In this document: piece after piece, positions 23,576-38,090 of the stretch | Numbering within the stretch: position 1 is the stretch's first letter | Layout: each line of letters opens with the position of its first letter | Source: Capsicum annuum | Taxonomy: Eukaryota > Streptophyta > Magnoliopsida > Solanales > Solanaceae | Assembly: GCF_002878395.1 (NCBI RefSeq) | Contig: NC_061115.1 | Coordinates: 158,089,160-158,153,159 of the forward strand | DNA: 64,000 nt | Direction: 5' to 3' | Notes under the pieces: generated by a model | Seen by the model: only the letters and a program-made list of their open reading frames with translations | What the model was told of the DNA's origin: nothing | Database searches by the model: none | Position numbers and translations under genes: made by a program

Positions 23576-25687
23576 AACCCTAATCTAACCCATAATTTGG
23601 CATATGTTGTGAGCACAGAGTGAAGTAATAATAAAACATCATATGCGGAAGTTAAACAAATCAAATACTGTTAAGATGTACTACTAAAACAATACTCAAC
23701 ATGTCTTAAATAGTTGCTAAAACTTAGACAAGTCTAAATATTTGAATATCTGAAAGGCTCTAAAACATGAGAAAATGATAGGACAAACCCCCAACTAACT
23801 CCTACTAACTAAAATGAAGGAAATACTAAAAATAACTATAGATACTTGTACTTGATGGATAATGACTCACCACATTTGTTATTGAGTGATACTGAACTAA
23901 CTAAGGGTAATTAAGGAACTGAACGTCCAAACCTATATTATGAAATCAATATAGCAAAAAAAAGAGTATGCAGTCATTACTTTGAATGTACTAGTATGTG
24001 AGATAAGGACTAACTGAATTGCACGTATAGACTAAGTATGAATTCATGAAAATGTAAAACGAATGCAAGACCAAGTAAATCATCTACTAAAATAATCTGT
24101 AAAATGGACTATCTGCATAGCTAATAAACTGAACACTTGGTTATGCAAACCTCAGCTGATATAATCTAAATACTGGATTGAAACTATGGGAGCTACATGT
24201 AACCGACATGCCCTAATTTGAGCTAATCGGGGCCCAACCTGTAACCCTAGTTAGAAGGGTGTCAATACCTTGCCACAAGTATTGACACTGGCTGTGTGGA
24301 TCCACTAATCTGATATCTCGACAGACTAGGGTACCAGTCCTCTGTTGGTGGGTGACCCTTAAGAGATTGTTATTCCATTAATGGTGGGTGACATCTCATA
24401 ACCTACACTGGCTACATGGTTCTGTAACTTAGGGACTACTACTAAAGGTCTCAGTCCTCGACTAGTGGGTGAGCCTCCATCCCTAGGTTTGCTCGATGCT
24501 AAATCCTACTCCCAACTGTAGTGACACTGGTATTGAATAAAGTTAACTGGAGTTATAACTGATAATTTCTCAACATGAATATGATGATAAAATCATGATC
24601 TGACAAGTTTGTTGCTTGATATCAGAAACATGTATAAATATATAGGTATCGGGTGTTCATAGCCCACCAGTACTAAAAATACTTTAAATACAGTGACATC
24701 TTTTAAAACACTATAAAAACATTCATGCTTTAGAGAGGAAAAACACAAAATATATTACTAACTGATGAAAACCATGTTTATGGGTATAGGAATATGATAA
24801 ACTTATGTTGACAACATACTCACATGGTTATTTCACAACTTGATAAATTGACATGGTATCAACTGAACATAACATAAGTGACTAAGATTATAAAGCATGT
24901 AAGAGTCTAATTTGCATGGGGAAACACAATGTCATGGTTTTTATTCAAAATTATTAAGAGCAAATTGAGTAAATTCATACTTAACATTGAAATTTCCTGA
25001 AAAGTGGGAAAAGGGTTTATACTTGAAAACAAGGGATTTCTTGGGACTCAATTAGTGGAAGGAACCGATTGATTAATATACCACATACCTGAGTTTCTTT
25101 AATACGTGAAGAAAAGTTGGAATTGGGACCTTGAATGGTTGAATTCATGGAAGAAGCTTTCAATTTTGTGTTCTTCGAAATAGGAGATGATTATATGTTG
25201 TTAACTGATGTTGAATGAGGCAAATAATGCCCTTCTTGGGTTTTTAAGTCGTGAATGAGGCATTTAGGGAAGAGAGGGAAAAGACCAAAATGCCCCTTAA
25301 CTTTAAGAAATTTGCCCAAAATTACACAGCCTCCATGCCACGGAGGCTATCGCAGAGACTATTCTCTGTGACACGCAGCGTATCGCGGAGACTATCCTCT
25401 GTGACACGTTGAAATATGGAGGCTTACTGCCTCCTTGGTCCAAAAACACCCTGAACCTCTTCCAAAAAATCCAACACTATCTCGAATGACCCTTTTTTAA
25501 CATCGCTAAATATATTTTATCTTATAAATCAATGTTTCGGACTCGAAAGGGCCAAAAATAAAATGTTCAAAATCTTGGGGTCTTAAAATGGCCATGTCAC
25601 TTGTAGTTAGTGTGAAACAATGACTTCGGACTTCTAAACATTGGATGAATAGCTGGAAACTCATATAGAATCTTATGGAGTATTATA
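23575..25687 (-). mobile_element. LTR-A of the minus-strand LTR array
   Basis: Own 5' end at 25687 (TATAATACTCC, from an original TGTAATACYCC) directly follows a polypurine tract (complement at 25688-25695). Its own 3' end is truncated by roughly 60 bp at the junction near 23575. Blocks at 24170-24500 ('gggagctacatgtaaccgac', 'ccatccctaggtttgctcga') are shared with LTR-B, LTR-C and the solo LTR at 279-2659. It contains the empty target site (25616-25620) of the element that occupies LTR-D. Confidence 0.7.
25320..25435 (-). repeat. GC-rich short tandem repeat in LTR-A
   Basis: Two to three copies of a 33-bp unit around 'tatcgcggagactatcctct' with 'gtgacac' between. The same block, diverged, is in LTR-D at 38305-38405. 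It lies close to the own 5' end of the LTR. Confidence 0.65.
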
Positions 25688-28600
25688 ATATCTCCTATGA
25701 CCTTACTTATGAAACTTTGGGTAGTAAGACTAAATGGAAAGTTGGAAATATATAGGAGCTTATCTGCTTGATTGCTAAAATGGATCGTCGGCTCTATGAA
25801 CTGGACCATATGGACTGACCATACTCAAATAGAGTATTTCTCCAGCACTCTTCTACGAAATTCTAATAATCTTATGGAGCAAAGAATTTTGGGCATGATC
25901 TGAACAAGACATCTAACTAAGGAATCAAAACATTGATACAACTCTATAGCATGCAACATAGACATATAAATCATAAGCTAGGTTAGAATTACTAGGCCTT
26001 AGGCAACGCAACTTCTTACTTTCAATCTTAGCAATACTTCTCAAATACACCCTCAACTATACTATTCCCCTTAAATACCATGCTCATTTGATTCAACTTA
26101 AAAGTTTCACATGGGCACTGATAAATTCAAGATACAACAAGCTACACCATAATACTAGTCTAAACCATATTATTCAATCTTCTATGTATCATCCAGAGCT
26201 TACACCCTAAGCATAACATGCCTTACCGCTTCAATGATTAACTCTGAACTCTTACTATGGATTCACTAGCGGTTAATGCATTCATTCACATATACACCAA
26301 CAGAACATTCAAGCCTATCTTCATAACCATATATGCATTTCTAAACAAACACCCAAAAAAGCATCTTTCTCATATTCTCTAATACCCGTATCAATAACAA
26401 CTTCCATGCACTATTCTTAGGAAGACACGAATAAAAATATTCTCAACTAACTAAGTCATACGCAATAAGCTTCACCTCAATATTCCTTCAAACTTATAAA
26501 CTTACACAAAACAAGCATACAACAATCTTTCCCAACATGACACATTTACTATCTCCCATCTACACAATTGTTCATCATCACTATCTTGACCTGAGGGGAG
26601 GTCAATGAAAGGTTGGGATACCAAGACCTAAAATATGAAGGGATACTAAGCATAACTTAACACCTTATTGAGGCCTGAGGAATAGAGTATTCACGGCATG
26701 GATTCATTCAAAGATCAAAACTGAGGATATACATGGCAAAATCTGCATTTCACTGATCATTAAGACTGTAGCATGAGTATCTGGAATTGAACATAGTGCT
26801 AAATGAACTGGAACTCCTCATACAAGGAATTGGGAGAGTACATAATTCTCTATTATGTGCATGAACATGAACTATGATCATAGAACTAACATGTAAGCGA
26901 TGAGTAGACATCGTGATAGTTGAGGGAAAAATACTAAAATAAGAATGTCTTGGGCATCATCCTCCCTTACTGCTATTTTACAACATAATGACACCCCTAC
27001 TGGAATTCTGAGAGCTTGACTTAGTTACTTGTTCTATCATCTCTCCCTTAGCTTTAAGCCATCATTCTAAGTTTGTGGAACCCTTTACTAAACTCTAACT
27101 AGAATACAATCATTGTACTTTAGAGTCTAGGATACAACTATACACGTATATAATAAACTTACCCCGAAAGACTACACCTGAAAGTATAAAACCCACTGCT
27201 AATACTTCCTTATGAGATACAACTCTATCTTTCTATTGCCCCAATAGTCATCATATAATAACTTGAACACTTACTAACTTAAAATCTTAATGTGCATCAC
27301 CATACCTGGAGTTCACACTATTTAGAGATTCAACTCTTATTTCTATTAGCTCAATCTTCAAAGATTCAAACTTAGATTCTAACACAGAGCATGGATATAC
27401 CCAAACCATTAATAAACTATACTACTTCCGTTATAGCCTACTAATATGAATCTCTAAACTTATATTTTTCCCTAAACCATGAGAATCAAATTCATACCCA
27501 AAAAGGCTCAACATCATCTATCCATAACTCTATAACTTAGCTATTAAGAGCACCATATACTATATAACTAGCCCTCTTCCCATTTAGTAACTTAATGGTA
27601 CTACTAACCACACACAACCATTAATGATCTTAGAAAACAATGCAAACTCATATCACCTTGAGTACACATTTAAATCACACTTACAATGTCATACTCAATT
27701 GTAAATAAATGAACTAGATCACTTCCATATAACTAGTATCAATAACCAAGAAATCATTATTTCCACCTTGATGATCATCAACTGTTCAAATTTAGTGTCT
27801 AGTGCTAGAAATATTTGTAACGACCCAATATCACATACTATTTTCACTTGGAAGCTATAAAATAAAACATCAAGAAACACTATTACACTAGAAGCTCATA
27901 ATAACAACAATTGATCATATGATCATATGGCCTATCTTATTTTAATCTAGTAGCACATCCTCCCTCTATACATCACTACCATTCACCCATCTATACACCT
28001 AAATTTCTTTCATAGCTCTATAAGTTTAAACTAAACTCCTTGCAACCTCAAGAAAAGCCTACAATGCTCAACCACCAAATACTTTCAAAAATGACCTATA
28101 TTTTTCTAATACAATAACTACCATCAATAACTTCTTTCCTACATCAAGCAAACAACAATTCACCTTAACTAATAACTCCTTCTCTACCTTCCACTAAGAT
28201 AACACATGAAGAAATATCACCTCACTACTAACTCAACTGTATGCAAAAGCTCATCTGTATACATTTGATCAATTGCCATTGCCACCTTTCTTTTCACTAC
28301 ACTTCTAAACCCACACTTCTAACTATAAAAAGTTTCTATTACTTATAAATCATAACACTTAGGGTCATAACATCCCTCGAATGTAAACTCTATTTGAGAA
28401 TCTTGGTTCACACTATCTCTTTTCATGAGAACTATCTATATTGAAGGGTTAACGATGAATCTGAATACATATCTTATTCTGTCTTAACTGGACAACTCAA
28501 TTTGATAAGGACATAAGCTTTCAACTTAAGGGACTTATAACACACTAGTGAGCTCCTCTCAAGCCCATTATGTTACTTCTGAACTTACGGATAGTAAATT

Positions 28601-28879
28601 TGAGAACATCATCTTGGGAGAAATTTGGTATCTAGTACTCAGGTTATCTCGTAAGGTTATGGATGGAGAACTATGGAGTTACACAAAAACCTACAAAAGT
28701 TTCTAAAAGAACAACTTTACTGCACGATCTAGAGTATAAAAGAAAGAAAACACTTTTTAAATGCCTTATAGCCTTTTGAAGAAAAGTACAAACGTATCTG
28801 TACCATTCTGTAAGACTCTACTAGACACGGCTACATAGACATCCTAGGACACTTGAACTTTGTGCTCTGATACCAAGTT
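25688..28879 (-). other. Non-coding interior between LTR-A and LTR-B
   Basis: Bounded by a polypurine tract at the left and a primer-binding site (complement of 'gctctgataccaagtt', 28864-28879) at the right. There is no gag or pol similarity in 3.2 kb. Segments near 26800-27060 match 11150-11490 of the other LARD-like interior, so this is the same kind of non-autonomous element. Confidence 0.65.
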
Positions 28880-31403
28880 TGTAACGACCCAAGACTAACC
28901 TTTGTCATCACACAGTGCTTGGAACCACCAGTGACCCTAAGCTAACCCATAAACTGGTATACTGTTAAGCAACTGAATTATAATATATTAAAAAGTTGTT
29001 CTGTTATGCAAAAATATAATCATAACAAAATCTAAGAGAAATTATATTACTGATACAATTCACAATCTGGTAAAAACTGAGGAGAGAATAAAAATTACAT
29101 AACTGACTCTGACTGACATTTATGAAGCCTCTACTATGCTAACTTTAGGTAGCTGGGACATACCTCAAAATACCATTAATCAATACATATAGAAAATTAA
29201 AATACAACACAGTACACGAACTAAATCTGACTGGAGTTCCCAAAAAAGGAGAACTCATCACCTACTGGCTAGAAGCTGCAACTGTCTGATTATAATGCAT
29301 AAGCTACAACTGGTACATATATCATAAGACAATGTAGTACATAGACATATATGTGGATCAGTACTTCTGGAATGTACTAAGTATGTGAGGGTGAATGCAC
29401 AAGTAAAACAATAACTCGATTTGTATTCCAAAATTTCAAACAATGCATACTAAGTGTAAAAGACTCACCTTGGCTTGAATAAAACAAAGCTGCAAAATCA
29501 TAAACATGAGTAATAAAGCATAAGACTAACTTTTTGGCCATACACTTAGTTCTAAAAGATTTTCTTTTACTCTTTTCTGTTAGGGAGGTTGTTCTAACTG
29601 ACATACACCATGTGAGCTATCATGCAGTTCAACATCTTACCCATAGTGGGTAGAGCTCATGTCGGGGAAACCTATCCTACCCTAGCCATCGAAATAGAAC
29701 CTAAACAAGTGATCACTATCTATAACTTCATCCATATAAGGAATAAGTTGAACCTAGATTGGCTCGTAATTCTAGGGCATGTGATCTTGGTCGCATACCC
29801 AACTTGGTGCTAAATACTACTCTCTTACTTATATGCTCATACTATAGGAAATCCAGCATAAAATAGCACAAGGGTTTATAATGAAAACCAGTTATGCATC
29901 ACTTTGATTTAAACTATAATCAAAATGAACAAATGTGGATTCCATATCTTAGCTGAGGATCAAAAGATCAATTCTTGCTTTAAATCTTCGTATAAGCTTA
30001 CAAAAAAACTTAAGACTATAGTCTTCTTGAAAATTCAAACTCATTCTTGGTATGAACTTTTCAAATAAAACTTAAGAGCATGATCTTCTTGAATCTCAAT
30101 ACTTAAACTTAGGGCTTAAAATCCATGCTTTAAACTCATGTCGATTCATAATAAAACTTCATTTTTAACAACAATCTTGAAATACTTCAATCAATAACAA
30201 GTCAAGATAGTTTAATCTCATTCATAATATAAATCATGTAAGTTAAAAACATAAACATAAGCACTTCCTGATACACTTAAAGCTTTAAATCTCATGATAA
30301 TCACATGCTTCAAGAATATATAAATTTGGGTATGAACCCTAATTCAAAACAAGTGAATTAATTCTTAAAATCATGAAATTTGGGCATAAAGGTGAAAGGA
30401 TATCCTTGTTCATAACCCCACATACCTTAATAGGCTTGATTTGATGAAGAAATCTTGACCTTAAAAGCCTTGGAGATGATCCTGAAAGCCTTTCTTGAGA
30501 TTTTTGGATTAGGGAACTTAATTCTTTGTTTATCTTGAAGAGAATGAATTGAATTTGATGTTCTTGGGATTAGGTTATGGTTTCATGGAGATAAAAGTAA
30601 AGGAGAATGGGCAAATAATGCTTAAAATGACATCTTAACTCGTGTTTTTACGACTTGGATTGAGGGGAAAATAGTTAACTACCCCTTAGAGATTTAAATT
30701 CATACCCGGACTGATTTTTGAAGGCTCATCGTGACGCGGTCTAATCGTGGTGGCTTACTAGTTCTGATGAAAATAATCATAACTTTTTGCTCGGGTATCG
30801 GATTAAGGTAAAATTGGTATCTTGGAAATCTAACTCAATTATTTACAATTTGAAGGGTCTTGAGCTGAAAAATTCCATGTACATCAAAAGTTATACACTT
30901 TCAAAGTTAACCCTTATAGAATTGAATACCAAACTTGGGACGAATCAAAGGGTCTTAGCTCAACTTTTTTCTAAGTGATTTCTACGAACACTTTTCACTT
31001 AATAAGCACTTCACACACTGAGATAAATATCATGACACATGCACTCAAATTATAAATCAAGAACTGGATAAAATTACCTTAACTATGAGAAAGTGATGTG
31101 TCCATTGCTATACCTTCTGCGACACATCATTATCCCGGTGAAGTTCTGGAATCGAAATCCAAAACTAACCCAATCCTCATTTGAAAAATCCAAAACTCCA
31201 CTTAGATATACTTCTTACATCCCTGAACATAAATTAACTCAAAAACTTATGTCTCGGGGTCGGGAAGATCAGTTTAAAAATCCTCAAAGTTAGGAGGCCA
31301 AAAATATGACTAAGTATCCAACACTTCATAAATTTTTCAAGTTCTAAGCCTCTTATGCATGCACTAGGAGCTGAACTAAACTAAGGATAATACGAGGTGT
31401 TAA
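28880..31403 (-). mobile_element. LTR-B, shared by two interiors
   Basis: Own 3' end at 28880 (TGTAACGACCC on the plus strand) faces a primer-binding site on the left; own 5' end at about 31403 faces a polypurine-like tract on the right ('atatcttctttcctt'). One LTR thus serves as 5' LTR for the left interior and 3' LTR for the right interior. Length about 2.52 kb, near-complete. Confidence 0.75.
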
Positions 31404-32463
31404 ATATCTTCTTTCCTTAGTATTGTTCAACAACACACTGGCATTACTACTAGGATCTAAGATCCTGATTTGGTTCCTTGTTCTATTATCTCCCTTTAGC
31501 TTAAAGCTATCATTCTAACTTAGTGGACCCCTTTAATAAATTCCAAACTAAACTAAATCTATTTTACTCTATAGTCTAGGATATAGCAATACACATAAAT
31601 AAGAAACTCCCCCTATAAAACTACAATTGAAAATGTAAAACTCACTGCTAATACTTCCTTCTAAGATACACCTCTTAGCTTTCTATAACTATTACTTAGC
31701 TGGTAAGAACATCACATACTACATTACTGGACACATTTGCACTTAGCAACTCAAGGATACTATCTAAGCACACATATTAAAACTTAGAAAAAATACAGTC
31801 CCATATTACTTTGGGTATACTATAGATCATACCTACATCATTATACTTAATTTTGAATCAATAAACATAAATTTTTGCAAACACTGCTTGAATCCTACTG
31901 GTCCACCTTTCATATAACTAGCCCCATGAATACATAATCTGCTAAATTTAGATAAACATTATTCCCACTTCACTGTTGTTAAAACTTTTGGATTCATGCT
32001 TCTAACTCTAGGTCATATGCCATCATAGGATTCTGAGAATGGATTTGAAAGCACATTTGACTTTGGCATAGTGCATGATTTTCATAAACATGAATGTAAT
32101 CTTTCAAACTTCAGAACTTAAAAGCATTAATGGGATACTTTTGAGCCTGTGTACAATCCCATAACTGTCTGTTGGGACTGTCTGAGAAAACTCTATCTGT
32201 AAGAATTTAAACTTATTTATTTCTATTGCCTCAAGAATAAGGCAGAATTGGCACGAATGGATTCATATAAGAATCTGCATAAGTTCCTTAGAAAACACTT
32301 CTACTACATGATCTGAGACATGAAAGAATAGAAATATTTCTTAAATGTTTAGTAGCCTCTCGAAGAAAAGTACAGACTTCTCGATACCATTCCGTAAGAC
32401 TTTACTAGACACGACTTCATAGACACCCTAGGTAACTTAAACAATGTACTTTGATACCAAGTT
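31404..32463 (-). other. Shortened non-coding interior between LTR-B and LTR-C
   Basis: About 1.06 kb, from a polypurine-like tract to a primer-binding site (complement of 'tttgataccaagtt', ending 32463). It corresponds to the primer-binding-site-proximal part of the longer interior 25688-28879 and has no coding similarity, so most of the interior has been deleted. Confidence 0.65.
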
Positions 32464-35024
32464 TGTCACAACCTGAGACTACCGCTAGTCGTAACACAGT
32501 GCTTGGAACCACAAATGATCCCAAGCTAACCTATGATTCTGAAGAAGGCTTGAACAACTAATTTAAATTGTATAAAAACTATATTTGTTAAGCTAAAGCA
32601 TAATCATGAGAAATTCTGAATAAGTGAAATCCTTTTAAAGTTTACAACATAATAAGACTCAAGAAAGAAACTTAAATTACATGCAGTGACTCTGACTAAC
32701 TATCTATAAAGCCTCTACTATACTGACTATAGAGAGCTGGTATATGCCTCCAACTACCACTAATCAATACAGATAAATAATGAAAATTCAACACATGAAG
32801 TGCAATGGACTAGAGTCCCCAAAGCAAGAGGACTAATCACTTGTTGGGTGAAAACTGAAAACTGCCTGATTATGATGTGTGGGCTATAACTGGTACCTAT
32901 ATTATGAAACAATATATCCATACAGACGTATATGTGGTTAGTACTTCTAGAATATACTGAGTAAGTGGGGGTGAATGCAATAAGTAAAAACTAAATAAAT
33001 ACATAATCCTAACACATGCAAACTAAGTGCAGGTAGACTCACCAAGAGACTGAAATGATCAAAAAGCTAAAGTATCTTAAAACATGATTAACAAACATAA
33101 TCTGACAAGATGGTGAGTCACTACACTTAGTTTCTTTAATCTTTACTTTTGTAGAATAAGTAAAACTGAAGATGGGAAGCGGTAAAACATAAATATTGTA
33201 TGTAAATCTCATGTAAAATTGAATTGAGGATCATGTATGGATACTGAGCATGAAAACATGAGAATGTTAAATTGAGAATGCAAGACTAAGTAAAGCATGC
33301 ACTAAAATGATCTGAATAACTAAATAACTAAAAATGTGAATACTTGGTCATGCAAACTTGAACTGATATAGACTGAATACAGATTGAAACTGTGGGAGCT
33401 ATCATGTAACCGACATGCCCCAATCTAAGCTAATTGGGTTCCAACCTGTAACCCTAGTTTGAAGGGTGTTAGTATATTACCATGGGTAAAAACATATAGC
33501 TGTGTTGATCCATTAATCTTTTATCCTGAAGGACCAAGGTGTCAAGCCTAAATTGAAGGGTGGCCCCTGAAAGGAAGCCAAGTCGAAACTGATGGGTGAG
33601 CCTTCAAATCCTACACTGGCTACATTGTTCTAAAACTTATGGACTGCTACTAATGACTCTGCCTAAACTGACGGTGGAGCCGCCATCCCTGTAATCACTT
33701 GGTGCTAAATCCTACTCCCAAGTGAACTAACACTGGTATTATTATTGGTCTAACATGACATGGTACTTTACTGATAAGTGCTCAACATGAACATGGTAGT
33801 CTGATTATAGTAATAAAAATCATGACCTGTCTGACTTGTATCTTAAAAATAAAGACATGTATAAATAGATAGGTATCAGGTATTCATAACCCTCAAGCAC
33901 TGAATGATAAAAAAATACGTAAACAATGCTTAAAACAGTGGTATAAAATCATAGTTAAAAGACCCAAGACATAAGACATTTTAGTAATTGAGTGAAATAC
34001 ATGAACTTGAACATTGGGATGAGCTAAACTTTAGAAAATAACATATTCACATGATATAATCTATAACTTGAATATTTGACATGGAATCACTTGAATAGAA
34101 CATGAGTAATAGAAATTTGAGGCATGATCTAAACTAGGTTACATGGGAACACATATTGACATAGCTTGAATTCAAATTACTAAGAAATACGTGGATTAAG
34201 TTCATAAGTTGCATGGATAATTTCATAAAATAGGATACAGTTCAGACTTTAAACCAAAAAAAGGGTTTTGGGCTCAATGGGTGGAAAGAACCCATTGATG
34301 AATACCCTACATACCTTAATTACTTGAATCCTTGAAGAAAAACTTGAAATTGGAGCTTGGATACTTGAATTCTTGAAGAGAAAGTTGAATTTCTTGTTCT
34401 TAGGAAAGGGGAGGATTTCTACGTGAATGATTTTGTTGATAATGGGCAAATAATTCCCTTTTGAGTGTTATAAGTCATGTTTTGGACGACTGGGGTTAAG
34501 GGGAAAGGACAAAATTACCCCTTGGACCCTTAATTTAGGAATAGTGGAGGAATAGCCTCCATGGTGCAGACCCTATTTCGAGGGAATGGCCTCCATAATG
34601 TGAACTCTATTTCGAGGGAATGGCCTCTGCGATGCAGCGCTATTGCGAAACCTTACTGTTTCTCACAAAAATGGTCATAACTTTTTACTCAAGTATTGGA
34701 TTGACGCGATATTGGTATCGTTTGAAAGATAATTCAATTATCTATAATTTGGTATATCTTGGGATGCAAAATTTCACATATGGAAAAAGTTCTACACACT
34801 TAAAGTTGACCCTTATAGGATCGAATACCAAAATTCTGCCAAATCGGGAGATCTCAACTCTACTTTGCGCTAAGTAATTCCTATAAACATTTTTCACCTC
34901 ATAATCAATTCACACACTAGAAAAAACACCATTAAGGATATATTCAAATGCAAATCATAAGATTTGAGTTTACACATATAGGAATGGTGTTTCAATGTCT
35001 AGCCTAAAAATGTGGGGTGTTACA
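32464..35024 (-). mobile_element. LTR-C of the minus-strand array
   Basis: Own 3' end at 32464 (TGTCACAACC) next to a primer-binding site; own 5' end TGTAACACCCCACA at 35024. Length about 2.56 kb. At its own 5' side it is fused directly to pol sequence instead of a polypurine tract, so its right neighbour has lost integrase and the 3' untranslated region. Confidence 0.75.
34545..34665 (-). repeat. Short tandem repeat in LTR-C
   Basis: About 2.5 copies of a 35-bp unit containing 'atggcctcc' and 'ctatttcgagggaa'. Its position near the own 5' end of the LTR matches the tandem repeats of the other LTRs, while the unit sequence differs. Confidence 0.65.
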
Positions 35025-38000
35025 CTGATGGACATCACGAAATAACTCTTTTTTATCCTCCTCAATATGCACAACACTTCCCATTGACAATATACTAAGG
35101 GCATCAACCACTGCATTAGCCTTACCCGGGTAGTACAACACACTTATATCGTAGTCTTTTAATAATTCAAGCCATATTCTCTATTGAAGATTTAGATTCT
35201 TCTGATTAAAAATGTACTATAAACTCTTATGGTCCATAAACACATCAACATAAACCCCGTAAAGGTAACTCCTCAAATTATTTAAGGCAAAGACAACTTC
35301 TACAAACTCAAGGTCATGAGTGGGTAATTCTTATCATGGGGTTTAAGTTATCTAGAGGCATAGTCTATGACCTTACCTCGCTGCATCAAAACAAAACCAA
35401 GACCAACTCTAGAAGCATCGCAATAGACTAAAAAACTATTTGAACCCTCTAGTTGAGTCAATAATAGAGCAGAAGTGAGTCGAGTCTTTAACTCCTGAAA
35501 ACTCTTCTTGCAAAAATTTAACCACTGAAATTTCACTTTCTTCTGAGTTAGTTGATACATGGGATAAGCAATTGAAGAAAATCCTTCAACAAACCGTCTA
35601 TAGTAACTAGAAACTCCTGATATCTAATGGAGAGATGGGTCTAGGCTAGTTTCTTACTGCTTTGGTATTTTGAGGATCAACTCAAATGCCATCACAAAAA
35701 ATAATGTGACCAAGAAAAGCTACTAATCTAAACTAGAATTCACACTTGTTGAACATAATGAATAACTGGTGGTCCTTAAGGGTCTACAATACAATCCTCA
35801 AATGATCTGCATGATCACCTTCACTATGCAAATAGATGATGATGTCATCCATGAAGACTATGATGAACATATCAAGTACTTCTTGAACACCCAGTTTATC
35901 AAGTCTATAAAAGCTACAGGAGCATTCGTTATTCCAAAAGACATAACTAAAAATTTGAAGTGACCATACTGAATGCTGAAGGCTATCTTTGGAATGACAC
36001 ATTCTCTAACTATAAGCTGATAATAGCCAGATCTGAGGTCTATCTTAAAGAAATAGCCTACACCTGAAGTTGGTGGAACAAGTTATCAATCCTAGGGAGA
36101 GGATACTTATTCTTAATTGTGACTTTGTTAAACTAACAATAGTCGATTCACATTTGGAGGGAACCATTTTTCTTGCGCACAAAGAGAATTGAAGCACCCT
36201 ATGGAGAAATACTAGTCCTAATGAAACCCTTATCTAAGAGATCTTTCAACTTTTCCTTCATTTTTTTAAGCTCTGTTAGAGCCATTCTGTAAGGTGAAAT
36301 TTAGATAGGCTGGGTATCTGGAAGGAGATCTATTTTGAAGTCAGTTTCCCTCTCGGGAGAAACTTTGGTAAGATCTTCAGGGAATACTTTGGGAACTCAT
36401 TTACTACTAGAACTGACCCAAGACTTTGAGTATTAAAATTTGAGTCCTTGACTCAAATAAGATGGTAAATACATCCCTTAGAGATTATCTTTATTGCCTT
36501 AAGATAGAAGATAAATTGACCTATAAGCACTAATTTTACCCTTCCATTCATTAACAAGATCATTAAGAAACTGGAACAATACTATTTTGTTTCTACAGTC
36601 AACTAAGGAATAGCATAAAGAATAGCATGATCTAACTCCATAAGGTCAACTAAAGTGAATTTCTGAGACACTATGACCAGGCAATTTTCGTATACCCATC
36701 TGGATATAATAGAAATACCAACTGGAGTGGACACTGAGAAAGGTTTTGCTAATATTTTAGGACTGACTCCAAAGTCTACTACTATATAGGGAGTTACAAA
36801 ATAAAGTGAAGCTCCGGGTCTAACAATGCATAAACATAAAGATGGAAATTTGTAACATACTCGTAACCACATTGGGAGAAATTTTCAACTCCTGTCAACT
36901 CTGGAGAACATAAAGTCAATTCTAGCGCTGCCCACTGGTGGAACTAGAGGTGGCGCCCTACTGAGTTAGGCGACCTGCTGGAGCTGATAAAAAGTTATAC
37001 TGATCCTGTTGGTAAAAATCCTTTCCCTTCTGGGAAACCACTAGTTAATCCCTGATCTAGTGGCCTGGCTTACCACATCTAAAATACACATCACTACCTA
37101 CCCATCACACTCCTTGATAGTTCCTACCAGACCTCCTACAAAGTAAAATAGTACAACCATTATTCATACTACCTTGGGACATGAGCTTGGCGCTCTATTC
37201 CTATCGTCTTGCCTAAACTTAGACATTGGTGCACTGGCTGAAGATGGGGATAGAGCTAAAAAATTTTGACAAACCTGAGAATGAGTCCTACTATTAGACC
37301 TTTGTTGTAAGAAGTTGAAGTTGCCGAGTTTAGCCCTCTTATTCTCTCTTTTATTTTCTTTGAGCTTCTCATCCTCAATCTGCTGAGCATGGACTATCAA
37401 TCTAGAAAGGTATATTTCCTTAACCAACATAGTTGTTCTGCACTCCTTAACCACATCCTTCAAAACCCTAGACACAAACTTACTCATTCTTGCCCTAAAA
37501 TTAGCCACCATTATCAGAGCATACCTCGCCAATTGGGTAAACTTGAGTGAGTACTCCTTTATACGCATGTTACCCTACTTCAAATTTATTAACTCCTGCA
37601 CTTTGGTCTCCTTAACTCGAGTGGGAAAAACCTATCTAAGAAAGTAGTAGCAAAATCTTCCCACTCTATAGACCCTGCCGCAATATCTTTGTCCTCTTTC
37701 CACTGTTTGAACCAAGTATAAGCCACTATTTGTAATTGGTAAGCGTCTAAGTTAGCACTCTCACTAGAGATAACACCCATGATGTCTGTCGCTTTCTACA
37801 CACCATCTAAAAAAAATTATGGATCCTCCTCAGACTTGGATCCAAAAAATAATAGAGGATTCATCTGAGTAAAGTATCAAATCCTAGTTATTGTTATGCT
37901 AACTACTGGATTAGCTGGGGTAACAGCTTGCTGGTTATTCTGAGCAGCCATATTCTAGTCCAAAATAGTAAAAGCGGTACTAAATTCAGCATGGGAAATA

Positions 38001-38090
38001 AATTCGTTTAGAGGGTCTTCCTGAATAAGTGGGGGGGGATGATCCCCATTCCTCCTTCCATTATTTCTTCTAAAAGGAATTTTCTGTAAA
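35025..38090 (-). pseudogene. Ty3/gypsy gag-pol remnant lacking integrase
   Basis: Read leftward, the domains are in gypsy order. Gag: DPLNEFISHAEF near 38010, EWEDFATTFLDRFFP near 37670, EYSLKFTQLARYA near 37545. Then a decayed CCHC zinc knuckle (YFRCGKPGH near 37080) and protease (RPGASLYFVTPYIVVDF near 36800, with the usual catalytic DxGA Asp not visible). Reverse transcriptase follows with FMDDIIIY (about 35850), then RNase H with VYCDASRVGLGFVLMQ (about 35410), ending at RDVHQ at 35025. Frameshifts and stops break every domain. Integrase is missing: sequence passes straight into LTR-C. The lineage is probably Tekay/Del-like, judged from gag only. Confidence 0.85.
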
